Below, piece after piece: positions 16,345 to 24,882 of a stretch of DNA of 41,932 nt. Each line of letters starts with the position of its first letter. Within the stretch, counting starts at the first letter, position 1. Origin of the DNA: Acidimicrobiia bacterium (GTDB taxonomy: Bacteria; Actinomycetota; Acidimicrobiia; Spongiisociales; UBA5794); assembly GCA_030064765.1 (NCBI GenBank), contig JASJEG010000050.1, positions 1 through 41,932 of the forward strand, in the 5' to 3' direction. The notes under the pieces are model-generated. The model saw only the letters and a list, made by a program, of their open reading frames with translations. It had not been told where the DNA came from and did no database searches. A program made the translations under genes and the position numbers.

Positions 16345-17078
16345 CCGGCGAAGTATGCCGTTGCGTTCAATCCCCAGTGCGCCAGCACCGGTGCGGCCAA
16401 GCTCCCGCTGCGCAGCCGCAACCAGGCAAAGCCCATGCCGGCGAAGCCGGTCACGATCACCTGGCCGGCAACCGAAACCACACCCATGAACCCGGTGGCG
16501 GCCTGGGTTACCGTCGTCGTCTCCAGCGCGTCAACCCCCGGCAGCACGTGCCACAGACCAAACAGCGCCGATGACAAGACTGCGGCGCGGAATGGGGAGT
16601 ACCAGGCAAGCAGGAGGCCGAGGAGGACGGCCCGGAAGGCGATCTCCTCGCCGAGAGCCGTAACGAGCGGGATCCGGACCAGGACCTCGACGAGCATTTC
16701 CCCGGTTGCGATCCCAAGGAAGCGATCGTCGCCGAGGGCACTGCGCGATGCCGGTACCAGCGCCGCCAGCAAAATCGCAGCCGCAACGATGAACACTATG
16801 ACCAGGCCGTAGCGAACACCATCGCGCAGGGCCGCCGGAGCCAGGCCGAGACGTTTCCAATCGGCACCGGAGCGGTGGGCGATGAGGAGCAGTAGGAGAG
16901 CACCTGAGCTCACGACGGCATACGCCGCAACATCGGGTACTACGAGGTTGACGGTCAAGTTCCACAGGAAGAGAACGGCAACCGCAAGAAGCTCGAAGCT
17001 CGGCCACCGCTGGGGGCGCAACGCCGGCGCGTCGAACCATGAGGGATCCAGCCACTTCGATTGAGTTCGGTCGCTCAC
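16314..17078 (-). CDS. CPBP (CAAX/Abi) family intramembrane metalloprotease
   Basis: ALGEEIAFRAVLLGLLLAWYSPFRAAVLSSALFGLWHVLPG carries the EExxxR and FxxxH-type motifs; later AHWGLNATA. Overlaps 15238..16344 by 31 nt. Confidence 0.9.
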   Translation of the reverse strand: MSDRTQSKWLDPSWFDAPALRPQRWPSFELLAVAVLFLWNLTVNLVVPDVAAYAVVSSGALLLLLIAHRSGADWKRLGLAPAALRDGVRYGLVIVFIVAAAILLAALVPASRSALGDDRFLGIATGEMLVEVLVRIPLVTALGEEIAFRAVLLGLLLAWYSPFRAAVLSSALFGLWHVLPGVDALETTTVTQAATGFMGVVSVAGQVIVTGFAGMGFAWLRLRSGSLAAPVLAHWGLNATAYFAGWLIVRNSWA

Positions 17079-17079
17079 A

Positions 17080-19125
17080 TCAGCTTTCTGCGCTGCTGGG
17101 CTTGGGCCGGTTCAAGACCGTCTTCCAGCGGGCACCCCGGGTCCGCGCTTCCTGCAACGGCACGCCTCCGGCCATGGTGGCCGGGGCGGCTTGCTGTGCC
17201 GGCGGCGGCGGGGCCTCGTCGGCGGTGGCCGCCTTGCGGCGCTCGGTCCGTTCCACTTCCAGCTTTCGCAGCAGATCCTCCACCCTCTCCATCTGCTCCT
17301 CGGAAACGGGTGGGAACTCGTACGCCATGTGGACGAATTGGGCCGTGTCCGCCCGGTAGTCGTGACCGAAGGAGAGGAACTCACCGGGGATCGTGACCAT
17401 GGCGTTAGCCGCGTCGATGGCGGTCTGCCAGAAGGTCACGATCGGGATCCAATCCATGCTCTCGGCGACACCGCGACCTCTCTCGCCGTCCTCGGACAGC
17501 CAGGAAGGTCGTTGGATTGCAATGTCGGGGACCAATTGGGCGATGGGATCATTGTCGTGGGACAGGATGATCGCGCGCAGCTTGGAGCGGTCGTCGTCGC
17601 TCAAGGTGGCAAGCTGCTCCGGGTGGTCGAATACCCCGACCGTGCCCGGTGGTACCAGAGAGCTCGAGCCGCGGGCCATGCCGTTGCGCGACCACTTGGC
17701 CAGTCCGGGGAGCCCGAACCACAAAGCCTTGTCGATCCCGTAGTGGTCGAAACCGCCGATTCCTTGATACATCACGACATCGGACGATGCCCACGCCCCC
17801 AGACTCTCGCCGAAGACCAGCACCTTGGGCCGTTTCTCGGGTGGCATCGCCTGCAACCGCTGCTTGACCCCCCACAGCAGTAGTCGGAACTGGGCGCGCC
17901 CAGTGGCGACCTTCTGGATGGACAGGAATGAGGGGAAGCGCCCGTACTGGATACAGCAGGTGGCGATATCGCCGCGGCTGAGCAGCTCGGCCGCTTCGAT
18001 CATGGTGTGGTCGACCCAGCCGGTCCCGGTGGGAGCCACCAACAGGAGATACTTCCGGTCGAAGGCACCGGTTCGATCGAGTTCAGCAAGCGCCAGCTCG
18101 GCGCGACCGGTCGGATAGACAGGCTCGGTGTTGTAGCCGATATAGACCCGGATCGGCTGGGCCGCCGCCGGTTCTTGCATCACTTCTTCGATCAGTTCTG
18201 GGGTGGCGACATCGTTGACGTAGCGTCTGCCCTGCTGTCCCAAGTCCTCGAAGTCGACGATGCTCTCTTCGTGGCCCGACATGAGCGGGCTGGGCGGTGG
18301 CGTGGCGTAGCCGGGATCCACCTTCTCGTTGGCACGTCCGATGTAGCCGACTCCGGCGTTGTAGAGCGTGGATAGGCCGAAGGACCACAATCCGGCATTG
18401 GCGACGCGGGCGAGGACGTTCTTGGTGAGTCCGGGGCCCATCCAGCTGACCAACATGTTGCGGGTCCCGATGTAGCCGCGGGCCGCACCCGTCCCAACCA
18501 CGGTCACAACGGTGGCAACTCCTACCGCACCGGGGAGCGCTTCCTTCTGGGGAACCGGCCAGCGTTCGATTTCCTTCTTGCGCTGGGCTATCCGCTGAGC
18601 TGCCCAGTAGCCGACACCGGCCAGAGCCAGGGCACTGATCGCGGCGGGACGCGTTGCCTTTTGCGCAGGAAACCGCCGCTGCGCGTACTTGCCAAGGTCG
18701 TAGATCGCTCCACCGACGGCTGCAACCCGCAGCAGGCTGCCGGTGGTGCGGGCGCCGGCCTGGTAGAGAGTTTCGTCCTCACTTTCGGGTGTTTGCCCCA
18801 GCGCAACGCCGACGCCGGCGGTGACCGCCCTGGCGCCCAGCCGGACCGGAAGCGAGGCGGTCGGTGGCACGACTCTGTTGATGCCACCCTCGACAACGCC
18901 TGTGATAGCGCGGGCGGCGAGAACGTTCATTCCCGCAACGACGCCCTGCAACGTCGAGGTCCGCGGCATCAAGGAAGGGCCAAAGGAGTCGAGGAAGGCT
19001 CGGGTTTCCAGCGGCGACGACGGGCTGCCGAAGAGGGGATTGAGCCACCGGGCGACGCGTTGCGAGGTGTCGGACTCGAGCAGCGCTTTCCCAAATCGGC
19101 GCGGCAATGCTGATCTAGTTGTCAT
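17080..19125 (-). CDS. Large membrane-associated alpha/beta-hydrolase family protein (PF10081-like)
   Basis: 681 aa; hydrophobic N-terminal part, then RVYIGYNTEPVYPTGRAELALAELDRTGAFDRKYLLLVAPTGTGWVD and nucleophile-type VFGESLGAWASSDV. Confidence 0.85.
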   Translation of the reverse strand: MTTRSALPRRFGKALLESDTSQRVARWLNPLFGSPSSPLETRAFLDSFGPSLMPRTSTLQGVVAGMNVLAARAITGVVEGGINRVVPPTASLPVRLGARAVTAGVGVALGQTPESEDETLYQAGARTTGSLLRVAAVGGAIYDLGKYAQRRFPAQKATRPAAISALALAGVGYWAAQRIAQRKKEIERWPVPQKEALPGAVGVATVVTVVGTGAARGYIGTRNMLVSWMGPGLTKNVLARVANAGLWSFGLSTLYNAGVGYIGRANEKVDPGYATPPPSPLMSGHEESIVDFEDLGQQGRRYVNDVATPELIEEVMQEPAAAQPIRVYIGYNTEPVYPTGRAELALAELDRTGAFDRKYLLLVAPTGTGWVDHTMIEAAELLSRGDIATCCIQYGRFPSFLSIQKVATGRAQFRLLLWGVKQRLQAMPPEKRPKVLVFGESLGAWASSDVVMYQGIGGFDHYGIDKALWFGLPGLAKWSRNGMARGSSSLVPPGTVGVFDHPEQLATLSDDDRSKLRAIILSHDNDPIAQLVPDIAIQRPSWLSEDGERGRGVAESMDWIPIVTFWQTAIDAANAMVTIPGEFLSFGHDYRADTAQFVHMAYEFPPVSEEQMERVEDLLRKLEVERTERRKAATADEAPPPPAQQAAPATMAGGVPLQEARTRGARWKTVLNRPKPSSAES

Positions 19126-19192
19126 CCTCAGGTCATCCTCTCAACCGAGCTTCCAACGGGCGATTCTTCCCGACATTAGGTGACCCCATTCC

Positions 19193-19240
19193 GTTCTTGC
19201 GTACATGACGGCCGATATGCGCCGCCAGTTACGCAAGAAC
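19193..19240. repeat. Imperfect inverted-repeat element, copy 2
   Basis: GTTCTTGCGTA/TACGCAAGAAC outer stem identical to copy 1. Inner TGACGGC/GCCGCCA, loop CGATATGC. Additional outer arms TGACCCCA (19181-19188) and TGGAGTCA (19242-19249). Confidence 0.9.
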
Positions 19241-19259
19241 GTGGAGTCAGGGGCGGTCG

Positions 19260-20600
19260 TCAAGGCTCGGTTGCCGGGACCTCGTCTTGGGTCGCCAATC
19301 GGCTCACGTACCAGAGGTAGGCGCCGAGCAGCAGACCCACGATCAGGAAGCTCACCAGGTTGATTCCGACTCGCCACCAAATGATCAGGGCGGCCGCAAT
19401 ACCACCGGCGATGAAGGCGTCGCTGTGGGCTGCAACAACCCGGTCGATTCTGGCCAGGACGCCCGACTCAGACTTCCTCTGCCGCAGAGCCTCCAGCCAG
19501 GCGGGCCGACCCGCCAGGTAGGCAGATAGTCCGACGATGACCGCGACGGTTATGAAGACCCACCACACCGCCCTCAGGTTGGCGAATACCGCATCGAAGA
19601 GGACTTCAGCAGCGGCTTGTTCGGGTGGCCCTGGGATCGCCGCATCGAGGGCAGCGAGCACGTTTCGCTTGACGATGGCGGCCACCAGCAGGGCAACCAC
19701 GCTGCCAATCGCCAGCTGAACGAGCGTGCGTCGTCTCTTGCCGGTTACGAGTAGCGCAGCAAACCCGAACGCGATCGTCGCCACGATGGCCAGGATGGCG
19801 GCACGGTCGAGAGTACGTGCCAGCCCTTGCCAGTTCTCGAGACGCTCCTCGCTCATCACGGTTACCTGAGCAAAATCGTCGGGGAGCACTGTGCCGAGCG
19901 CCTCACCCAACTTGGCGAGAGCGTCCTCCCGCACCCCTACATACGTTGCCCCCGACAGGTTGAGCGAATCGATCACCGAAGTCAGGATCCCTTCCCCGAA
20001 CACATGTCCAATCGCTTGCTCTACCAAGGGCAAGATGTTCCATCGCACCTCCCCGGCGACGATGGACACGTTCTCCAACTCGTCAACGTCATCTTGGATC
20101 AACGCCACCGCCCCACGGTGGGCGAACGCAATTGCCTCCGGCAGTCGCTGCTGGAACCCGTCGGAAGCGACCAGGTTGGTGACGGATTCCTCGATCCGTC
20201 GTTCAATTGGTTCCGCAATCGGCTCCGCCAGGCTGGCGAAACTCGGCAGTTCAATCCTGCTCAGCAACGCCCGCTGGGTCGGACCAAGGTCAAGCACGTC
20301 CGCCAGCGTTTCAGAGAGATAGGTGTCGATCGCGCCCAATCTGGTTTCGAGACGACCCTCGATGTCGAGCGCCAGTGTCGTCTGCTCAGAGAGGACGTCG
20401 CTGATGACGGTCACGACCTCTTCGCTGGTCAGCGTGACGTCGACCACCTCGATGAACGTGTCTGTGTCGAAGAGTGTGCTCCTGACCCACCCGCCGACAA
20501 GCGAGACGACAACGCCGAGCGAGGCGAGGATCACCAGGATGGTGGTTGCCACCGACCTGGTTCGCCTCATTCGAGCGTCCCGTTGGGAGGACTCCGTCAC
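19260..20600 (-). CDS. Hypothetical integral membrane protein
   Basis: 446 aa. N-terminal TM, a long extracytoplasmic-type region (DTDTFIEVVDVTLTSEEVVTVISDVLSEQ...) and four C-terminal TM segments. Confidence 0.8.
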   Translation of the reverse strand: MTESSQRDARMRRTRSVATTILVILASLGVVVSLVGGWVRSTLFDTDTFIEVVDVTLTSEEVVTVISDVLSEQTTLALDIEGRLETRLGAIDTYLSETLADVLDLGPTQRALLSRIELPSFASLAEPIAEPIERRIEESVTNLVASDGFQQRLPEAIAFAHRGAVALIQDDVDELENVSIVAGEVRWNILPLVEQAIGHVFGEGILTSVIDSLNLSGATYVGVREDALAKLGEALGTVLPDDFAQVTVMSEERLENWQGLARTLDRAAILAIVATIAFGFAALLVTGKRRRTLVQLAIGSVVALLVAAIVKRNVLAALDAAIPGPPEQAAAEVLFDAVFANLRAVWWVFITVAVIVGLSAYLAGRPAWLEALRQRKSESGVLARIDRVVAAHSDAFIAGGIAAALIIWWRVGINLVSFLIVGLLLGAYLWYVSRLATQDEVPATEP

Positions 20601-22231
20601 TCTTGTCGCTCTTTCGCCCAGGTTGAAGCCACATCGCCGCCTCCTTCGAGGCTGAGGCGGCCCTCGAACTTGGTAAGAGTCGGGGTCGGTGAGATCTTGC
20701 CGGCCAGCAACGCCCTACCGAGTGTGAATCCGGTGGACTGCTCCAGCAGACGGGGCGGAACGAAAGAGAACGTGTCACTCAGGTGGGCGACGTCGGCCAG
20801 CGAGTTCATCCGCATCAGGATCAGGTTGTCACATTGCGACAGCACGTTTGGATGCAGCTTCTGCGGTCGCTGCGTCGACAGCAGCAGATAGATGCCGAAC
20901 TTGCGGCCTTCACCCGCAATCCGCACGACGTGTTCCGTTGCCAGCGCCTGGAGGTCGTTGTCGGGTTCGGCGGGACATACGTTGTGGGCTTCGTCGATGA
21001 CCACCAAAACGGGCTGGCGCTCCTCGCGCTTGCGCCATAGGCGGCCCAGGAGGCTCATAGCGACGACGCTCTGCTCTGCCGAAGACCCGAGACCTCCCAC
21101 GTCGAGGATCAGACCACGCCAATCATCGGCCAGGTGATCGCCGAGGGCACTTGCCGCACCTTCGGCCCACACGTCCCAGCCGGCCACACCGAGGTTGTCG
21201 AGCCGCAAACCGATCTGGCGGGCATCCTCATCGAGCGTTTCGAGGGCGGCCCGGCGCACGTCCCCAAGGGTGTAGCGGCCATCGCCGAGACTCTCGGCAA
21301 TCCGCCAATACGCACTGAACTCCTCCCGATCCTGCAGCGGATCGAGTCGCAGCACTGCCGCCTGCTCATGGGGGGTCAGTTCGCTGAATCTGATCTGCAG
21401 GGGGGTCTCCGCATCACCGGGGCGCAAGATCCGCAAACCTGCGGTGGCCGCGTTGTAGCGACGCTCCAGCTCGGCGTAACCGTCCTCGCTCGTCGGCCCC
21501 GACAGTGTCTTGTCGAAGCCTTGCTTACCCCGCATCTGGCCGAGCTTCACGAAATCGGAGTTGGGGTCGATGATGATCATCGGGAGTGAAGTGTCGAGCA
21601 GCAGCCGCTCGAGGACTACTCCGAGCGAGAAAGTCTTGCCCGATCCGGATTGGCCGCAGAGGAACGTGTGTCGGTTGAAGCCACCGGGGCGGAGGGTGGT
21701 ACGCACCTCGGGGGAGGCAAAAGGGGACCATCCGATGTCGAGACCGGCGGCGCCTCTCCCTGCCGACTCCATGAACTGCTCGACCAACTCGACCGGAGCG
21801 ATGGCCATGTCGGCTCTGTCAAAGACATCGTCGTGATGGGTCCCGCCGAGCTCGTCGTCCGAGATCCGCGCCAGCAGTGTGCCGCCGCCAACGACTGTGC
21901 GTTGCTCCAACTGGATCTCGGCCTGCGACACCCGGGCTGCGCCCACCTCAACTTCGGGTACGTCGATCATGACCCGGGCCCCGCGCCGGAGGTCGGCCGA
22001 TCGGTCGGTTACTTGGCCCAGGTAACTCCGGCCATCCTGAGTCTCGATCGTGACGAAACCGCCCAGCGGCACCGGCACATCGAGTGAGGTGACAAATTCG
22101 AAGGTCTGGCCGTTGATGGAGGTGACTGCGGTCTCAACGGCTGTGCCGCCCTGGAGCTCGTTCCGCAGCTTCGCCACATCAGATTGCGCAGTGCTGAAAT
22201 CGACCTGAGGTTCGGGCGTTTCTTCCGTCAT
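20597..22231 (-). CDS. HerA/DUF87-type ATPase
   Basis: Walker A FLCGQSGSGKTFSLGVVLERLL, MIIIDPNSDFVKLG, Walker B PVLVVIDEAHNVCP, and LLLSTQRPQKLHPNVLSQCDNLILMRMNS. Confidence 0.9.
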   Translation of the reverse strand: MTEETPEPQVDFSTAQSDVAKLRNELQGGTAVETAVTSINGQTFEFVTSLDVPVPLGGFVTIETQDGRSYLGQVTDRSADLRRGARVMIDVPEVEVGAARVSQAEIQLEQRTVVGGGTLLARISDDELGGTHHDDVFDRADMAIAPVELVEQFMESAGRGAAGLDIGWSPFASPEVRTTLRPGGFNRHTFLCGQSGSGKTFSLGVVLERLLLDTSLPMIIIDPNSDFVKLGQMRGKQGFDKTLSGPTSEDGYAELERRYNAATAGLRILRPGDAETPLQIRFSELTPHEQAAVLRLDPLQDREEFSAYWRIAESLGDGRYTLGDVRRAALETLDEDARQIGLRLDNLGVAGWDVWAEGAASALGDHLADDWRGLILDVGGLGSSAEQSVVAMSLLGRLWRKREERQPVLVVIDEAHNVCPAEPDNDLQALATEHVVRIAGEGRKFGIYLLLSTQRPQKLHPNVLSQCDNLILMRMNSLADVAHLSDTFSFVPPRLLEQSTGFTLGRALLAGKISPTPTLTKFEGRLSLEGGGDVASTWAKERQE

Positions 22232-22332
22232 TTCTCACTCTCCGCTCGACGATCGCATCAAGATACACCAGCCGAGCTAGCCGTCTCCTGTCCGCTAGGC
22301 TCGGCCGCAGTCGATTCCCCAAGGGAGATGTA

Positions 22333-22839
22333 ATGGAGTTTGGCCCGCTTCAGCTTTTTGTCATCGGTTTCACCGATCCGCAGCTCGACGGCAGCGTCCT
22401 GGAAGCGCTGGAAGATGCCAGCAACGCCGGGTTGATCCGAGTGGTTGATCTGCTGGGTGTTTACAAGGATGAAGATGGCAACGTCCTGGCCGCCGAGATG
22501 AGTGAGCTCACCGAGGACGAAGCGATCTCCTACGGAGCCTGGGTTGGTGCCCTCATCGGGCTCGGAGCAGGCGGCGAGGCCGGAGCGGAGATGGGAGCCA
22601 TCGTCGGTGCAGTGAGCGCCATGGACGAATACGAGTACGGGCTGGACGAGGAGGCGCTGTCGACTATCGCTGAGGACATCCCTGCTGGGGGCGCCGGCTT
22701 GATGTTGGTCGTTGAGCACCAGTGGATGATCCCGATGCGCGACGCCATGCGGGCCCAGGGCGGCATCCTCATCGCCCAGGACTTCCTCAACCCGGAGACT
22801 CTCATCGCCTTTGGCGCCGAGGCTGCTCTGGAGGGCTAA
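22333..22839 (+). CDS. DUF1269/DUF6325-like protein
   Basis: MEFGPLQLFVIGFTDPQLDGSVLEALEDASNAGLIRVVDLLGVYKDEDGN, Gly/Ala-rich central hairpin. Preceded by AAGGGAGATGTA. Paralogous in layout to 10531..11022. Confidence 0.85.
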   Translation: MEFGPLQLFVIGFTDPQLDGSVLEALEDASNAGLIRVVDLLGVYKDEDGNVLAAEMSELTEDEAISYGAWVGALIGLGAGGEAGAEMGAIVGAVSAMDEYEYGLDEEALSTIAEDIPAGGAGLMLVVEHQWMIPMRDAMRAQGGILIAQDFLNPETLIAFGAEAALEG

Positions 22840-23711
22840 CTCAACCCGGGGAGGGCCGGCTCGCCGTCGGCGTCTCCCTGCCAAAGCACGCGCTGCGGGA
22901 AGGCGATCTCGATGTCGCGCTCATCGAGCGCACGCTTGATAGCGACCGCTACTTCGTGGCGAATCGTCCACCCCGCCCTGATTTGCGGTTCATGCCAGAA
23001 CCGCACTCGGGCGTTGATGGTGGAGTCGGCAAACTCGTGGATGAAAGCCTCGGGGGGCGGTTCCTGGATCACTCCTGGTGCCGCAGCAACGGCGCTGATC
23101 ATCACCTCGACTGCTTCGGCCAGGTTGGTGTCGTATGCCAGGCCCACGTCGATGACACTGCGGCGCTGGGGGCCGTCGGTGAAGTTGGTGATAGGAGATT
23201 CGAGGACTGTGCTGTTGGGTATGTGCACGGTGCGCCCATCCATCGTCCTGATGACCACGGTGCGGGCGGTGAGTTCCTTCACCTCACCCTCGACACCGGC
23301 GACGGAGATCTGGTCGCCAACTTCGATCGGGCGCTGCAGCTGGAGGGTCAATCCGGCAGCGAAGTTCTCCAGGAACGGTCGCAGCGCCACGGCCACAATG
23401 ACTGCGGCAACACCAAGACCCGCCATCAGCGGGATGAAGTCGATCCCCAACACTCGCAAGGAGCCGACCAAACCAAAGAAGACGATTAGCCACGAGCTGA
23501 TGCGGGCACTTGCCGCCCATAGCGCCGGCGATCCGATGTCGACTCGACCGGCCAGTTGGCGCAGGCCGCGTCGGGCGAACCTTGCGAGAACGATCGAGGC
23601 GATGAAGACCACGATGGCGATCCCGAGCGACAGCCAATCGAGGTTCAGCGGTTCGAGCGAATCGGCGATCTGCTCCAGCTCAGAACTCTGCGCCTCAGTC
23701 TGCAAGATCAC
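22836..23711 (-). CDS. MscS family mechanosensitive channel
   Basis: VAVALRPFLENFAAGLTLQLQRPIEVGDQISVAGVEGEVKELTARTVVIRTMDGRTVHIPNSTVLESPITNF. Confidence 0.92.
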   Translation of the reverse strand: MILQTEAQSSELEQIADSLEPLNLDWLSLGIAIVVFIASIVLARFARRGLRQLAGRVDIGSPALWAASARISSWLIVFFGLVGSLRVLGIDFIPLMAGLGVAAVIVAVALRPFLENFAAGLTLQLQRPIEVGDQISVAGVEGEVKELTARTVVIRTMDGRTVHIPNSTVLESPITNFTDGPQRRSVIDVGLAYDTNLAEAVEVMISAVAAAPGVIQEPPPEAFIHEFADSTINARVRFWHEPQIRAGWTIRHEVAVAIKRALDERDIEIAFPQRVLWQGDADGEPALPGLS

Positions 23712-23840
23712 CTCCCGGTGCTGAGCAACGCTCCGGATCGTACCGCTGGGAGCCGCAGGTCCTAGGGATTAAGAAACTGCTCCGGCGCGAAGAGGCTTCC
23801 TCTAAGCTGACCACCCTCAGTCACCGAGAAAGGGTCTCCG

Positions 23841-24110
23841 ATGCCTCCGATGAGACGACAGATGCGCCGCACCGCCCGGCGTACCTCGCGCCGCACTGCC
23901 CGCCGGGTCAGCCGCCGCCAGGACATGATGTCTGCCGCTGCCGCCCCGCCGCCCGAGCCGGCACCAGCACCGCAGGCTGCCCCGCCGCCCGCCCCGGCAC
24001 CGGCAGCAGATCCCTACGAAGAGCTCAAGAAACTCGGCGAGCTGCATGCCCAGGGCATCCTCACCGACGAGGAATTTGCCGCCCAGAAGGCCAAGATCCT
24101 CGGCAGCTGA
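23841..24110 (+). CDS. SHOCT domain protein with Arg-rich N-terminus
   Basis: MPPMRRQMRRTARRTSRRTARRVSRRQDMM, Pro/Ala linker, then PYEELKKLGELHAQGILTDEEFAAQKAKILGS. Confidence 0.85.
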   Translation: MPPMRRQMRRTARRTSRRTARRVSRRQDMMSAAAAPPPEPAPAPQAAPPPAPAPAADPYEELKKLGELHAQGILTDEEFAAQKAKILGS

Positions 24111-24129
24111 GACGAACGGTCGTTTCTTT

Positions 24130-24157
24130 CACAACCGGCGCCGCGGCGCCGGTTGTG
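24130..24157 (+). terminator. Likely intrinsic terminator after the SHOCT gene
   Basis: 28-nt perfect palindrome CACAACCGGCGCCGCGGCGCCGGTTGTG, 20 nt after the stop at 24110. Confidence 0.75.
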
Positions 24158-24227
24158 CGCGTATTGAGTGATCCTGGGTGCTTCCAGTCCGTAGACTTCC
24201 CACAGTGTCAAAGGGAGAAGGTGAGCC

Positions 24228-24800
24228 GTGGCAACCCGAGAAGAAGTCAAGGAAGCTGTAGTCGACATCGCCAAGTGGTGGTGGCTGTGGTTGGTCGTCG
24301 GCATTGCCTGGATCGTCGTCGCCATGATCATCCTCCAGCTGAATGCGGCTTCGGTGCGGACGGTTGGCTTCATCGTCGGTGCCATGTTGTTCGTGGCAGG
24401 CGTGCAGTATCTTCTGGTCGCGATGGTGGCCGAAGGTTGGAAGTGGCTGTGGGGGATCTTTGGCATCGTGCTGGTTGTCAGCGGAACCACCGCCATGCTC
24501 AACCCGGCCCGCGCCTTCGCCAACGTTGCCGACATGCTCGGTTTCCTGTTTGCCTTCGTGGGGATCATCTGGGTAGTCGAGGCTCTTGCGATCAAGGGCT
24601 TCAGCGACTTCTGGTGGCTCACGCTGCTGTCGGGCATCTTGATGCTGATCATCGCCTTCTGGGTGGGCGGTCAGTTCTTCTTCGACAAGGCGTACATGTT
24701 GCTCGTGTTTGCCGGCATGTGGGCGCTAATGAAGGGATTCCTCGACATACTGCGTGCATTCCAGATCAGGGTGGTCGGCAAGATCGCAGCCCAGCTCTGA
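24228..24800 (+). CDS. HdeD/DUF308 family membrane protein
   Basis: Six hydrophobic segments: WWLWLVVGIAWIVVAMIILQL...GAMLFVAGVQYLLVAMV...WLWGIFGIVLVVSGTTAMLNPARAF. GTG start with upstream AAAGGGAGAAGG. Confidence 0.85.
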   Translation: MATREEVKEAVVDIAKWWWLWLVVGIAWIVVAMIILQLNAASVRTVGFIVGAMLFVAGVQYLLVAMVAEGWKWLWGIFGIVLVVSGTTAMLNPARAFANVADMLGFLFAFVGIIWVVEALAIKGFSDFWWLTLLSGILMLIIAFWVGGQFFFDKAYMLLVFAGMWALMKGFLDILRAFQIRVVGKIAAQL

Positions 24801-24840
24801 GGAGCCGGCCAGCACTAGCCGGACCTGTTAGACAAAGAGA

Positions 24841-24862
24841 AGGGGCGCCGTCTGGCGCCCCT
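24841..24862. terminator. Probable bidirectional terminator between convergent genes
   Basis: AGGGGCGCC-GTCT-GGCGCCCCT, 9-bp perfect stem extended by GAG/CTC after one mismatch. Lies between stops at 24800 (+) and 24883 (-). Confidence 0.78.
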
Positions 24863-24882
24863 CCTCGATAGATGTGTGTTTC

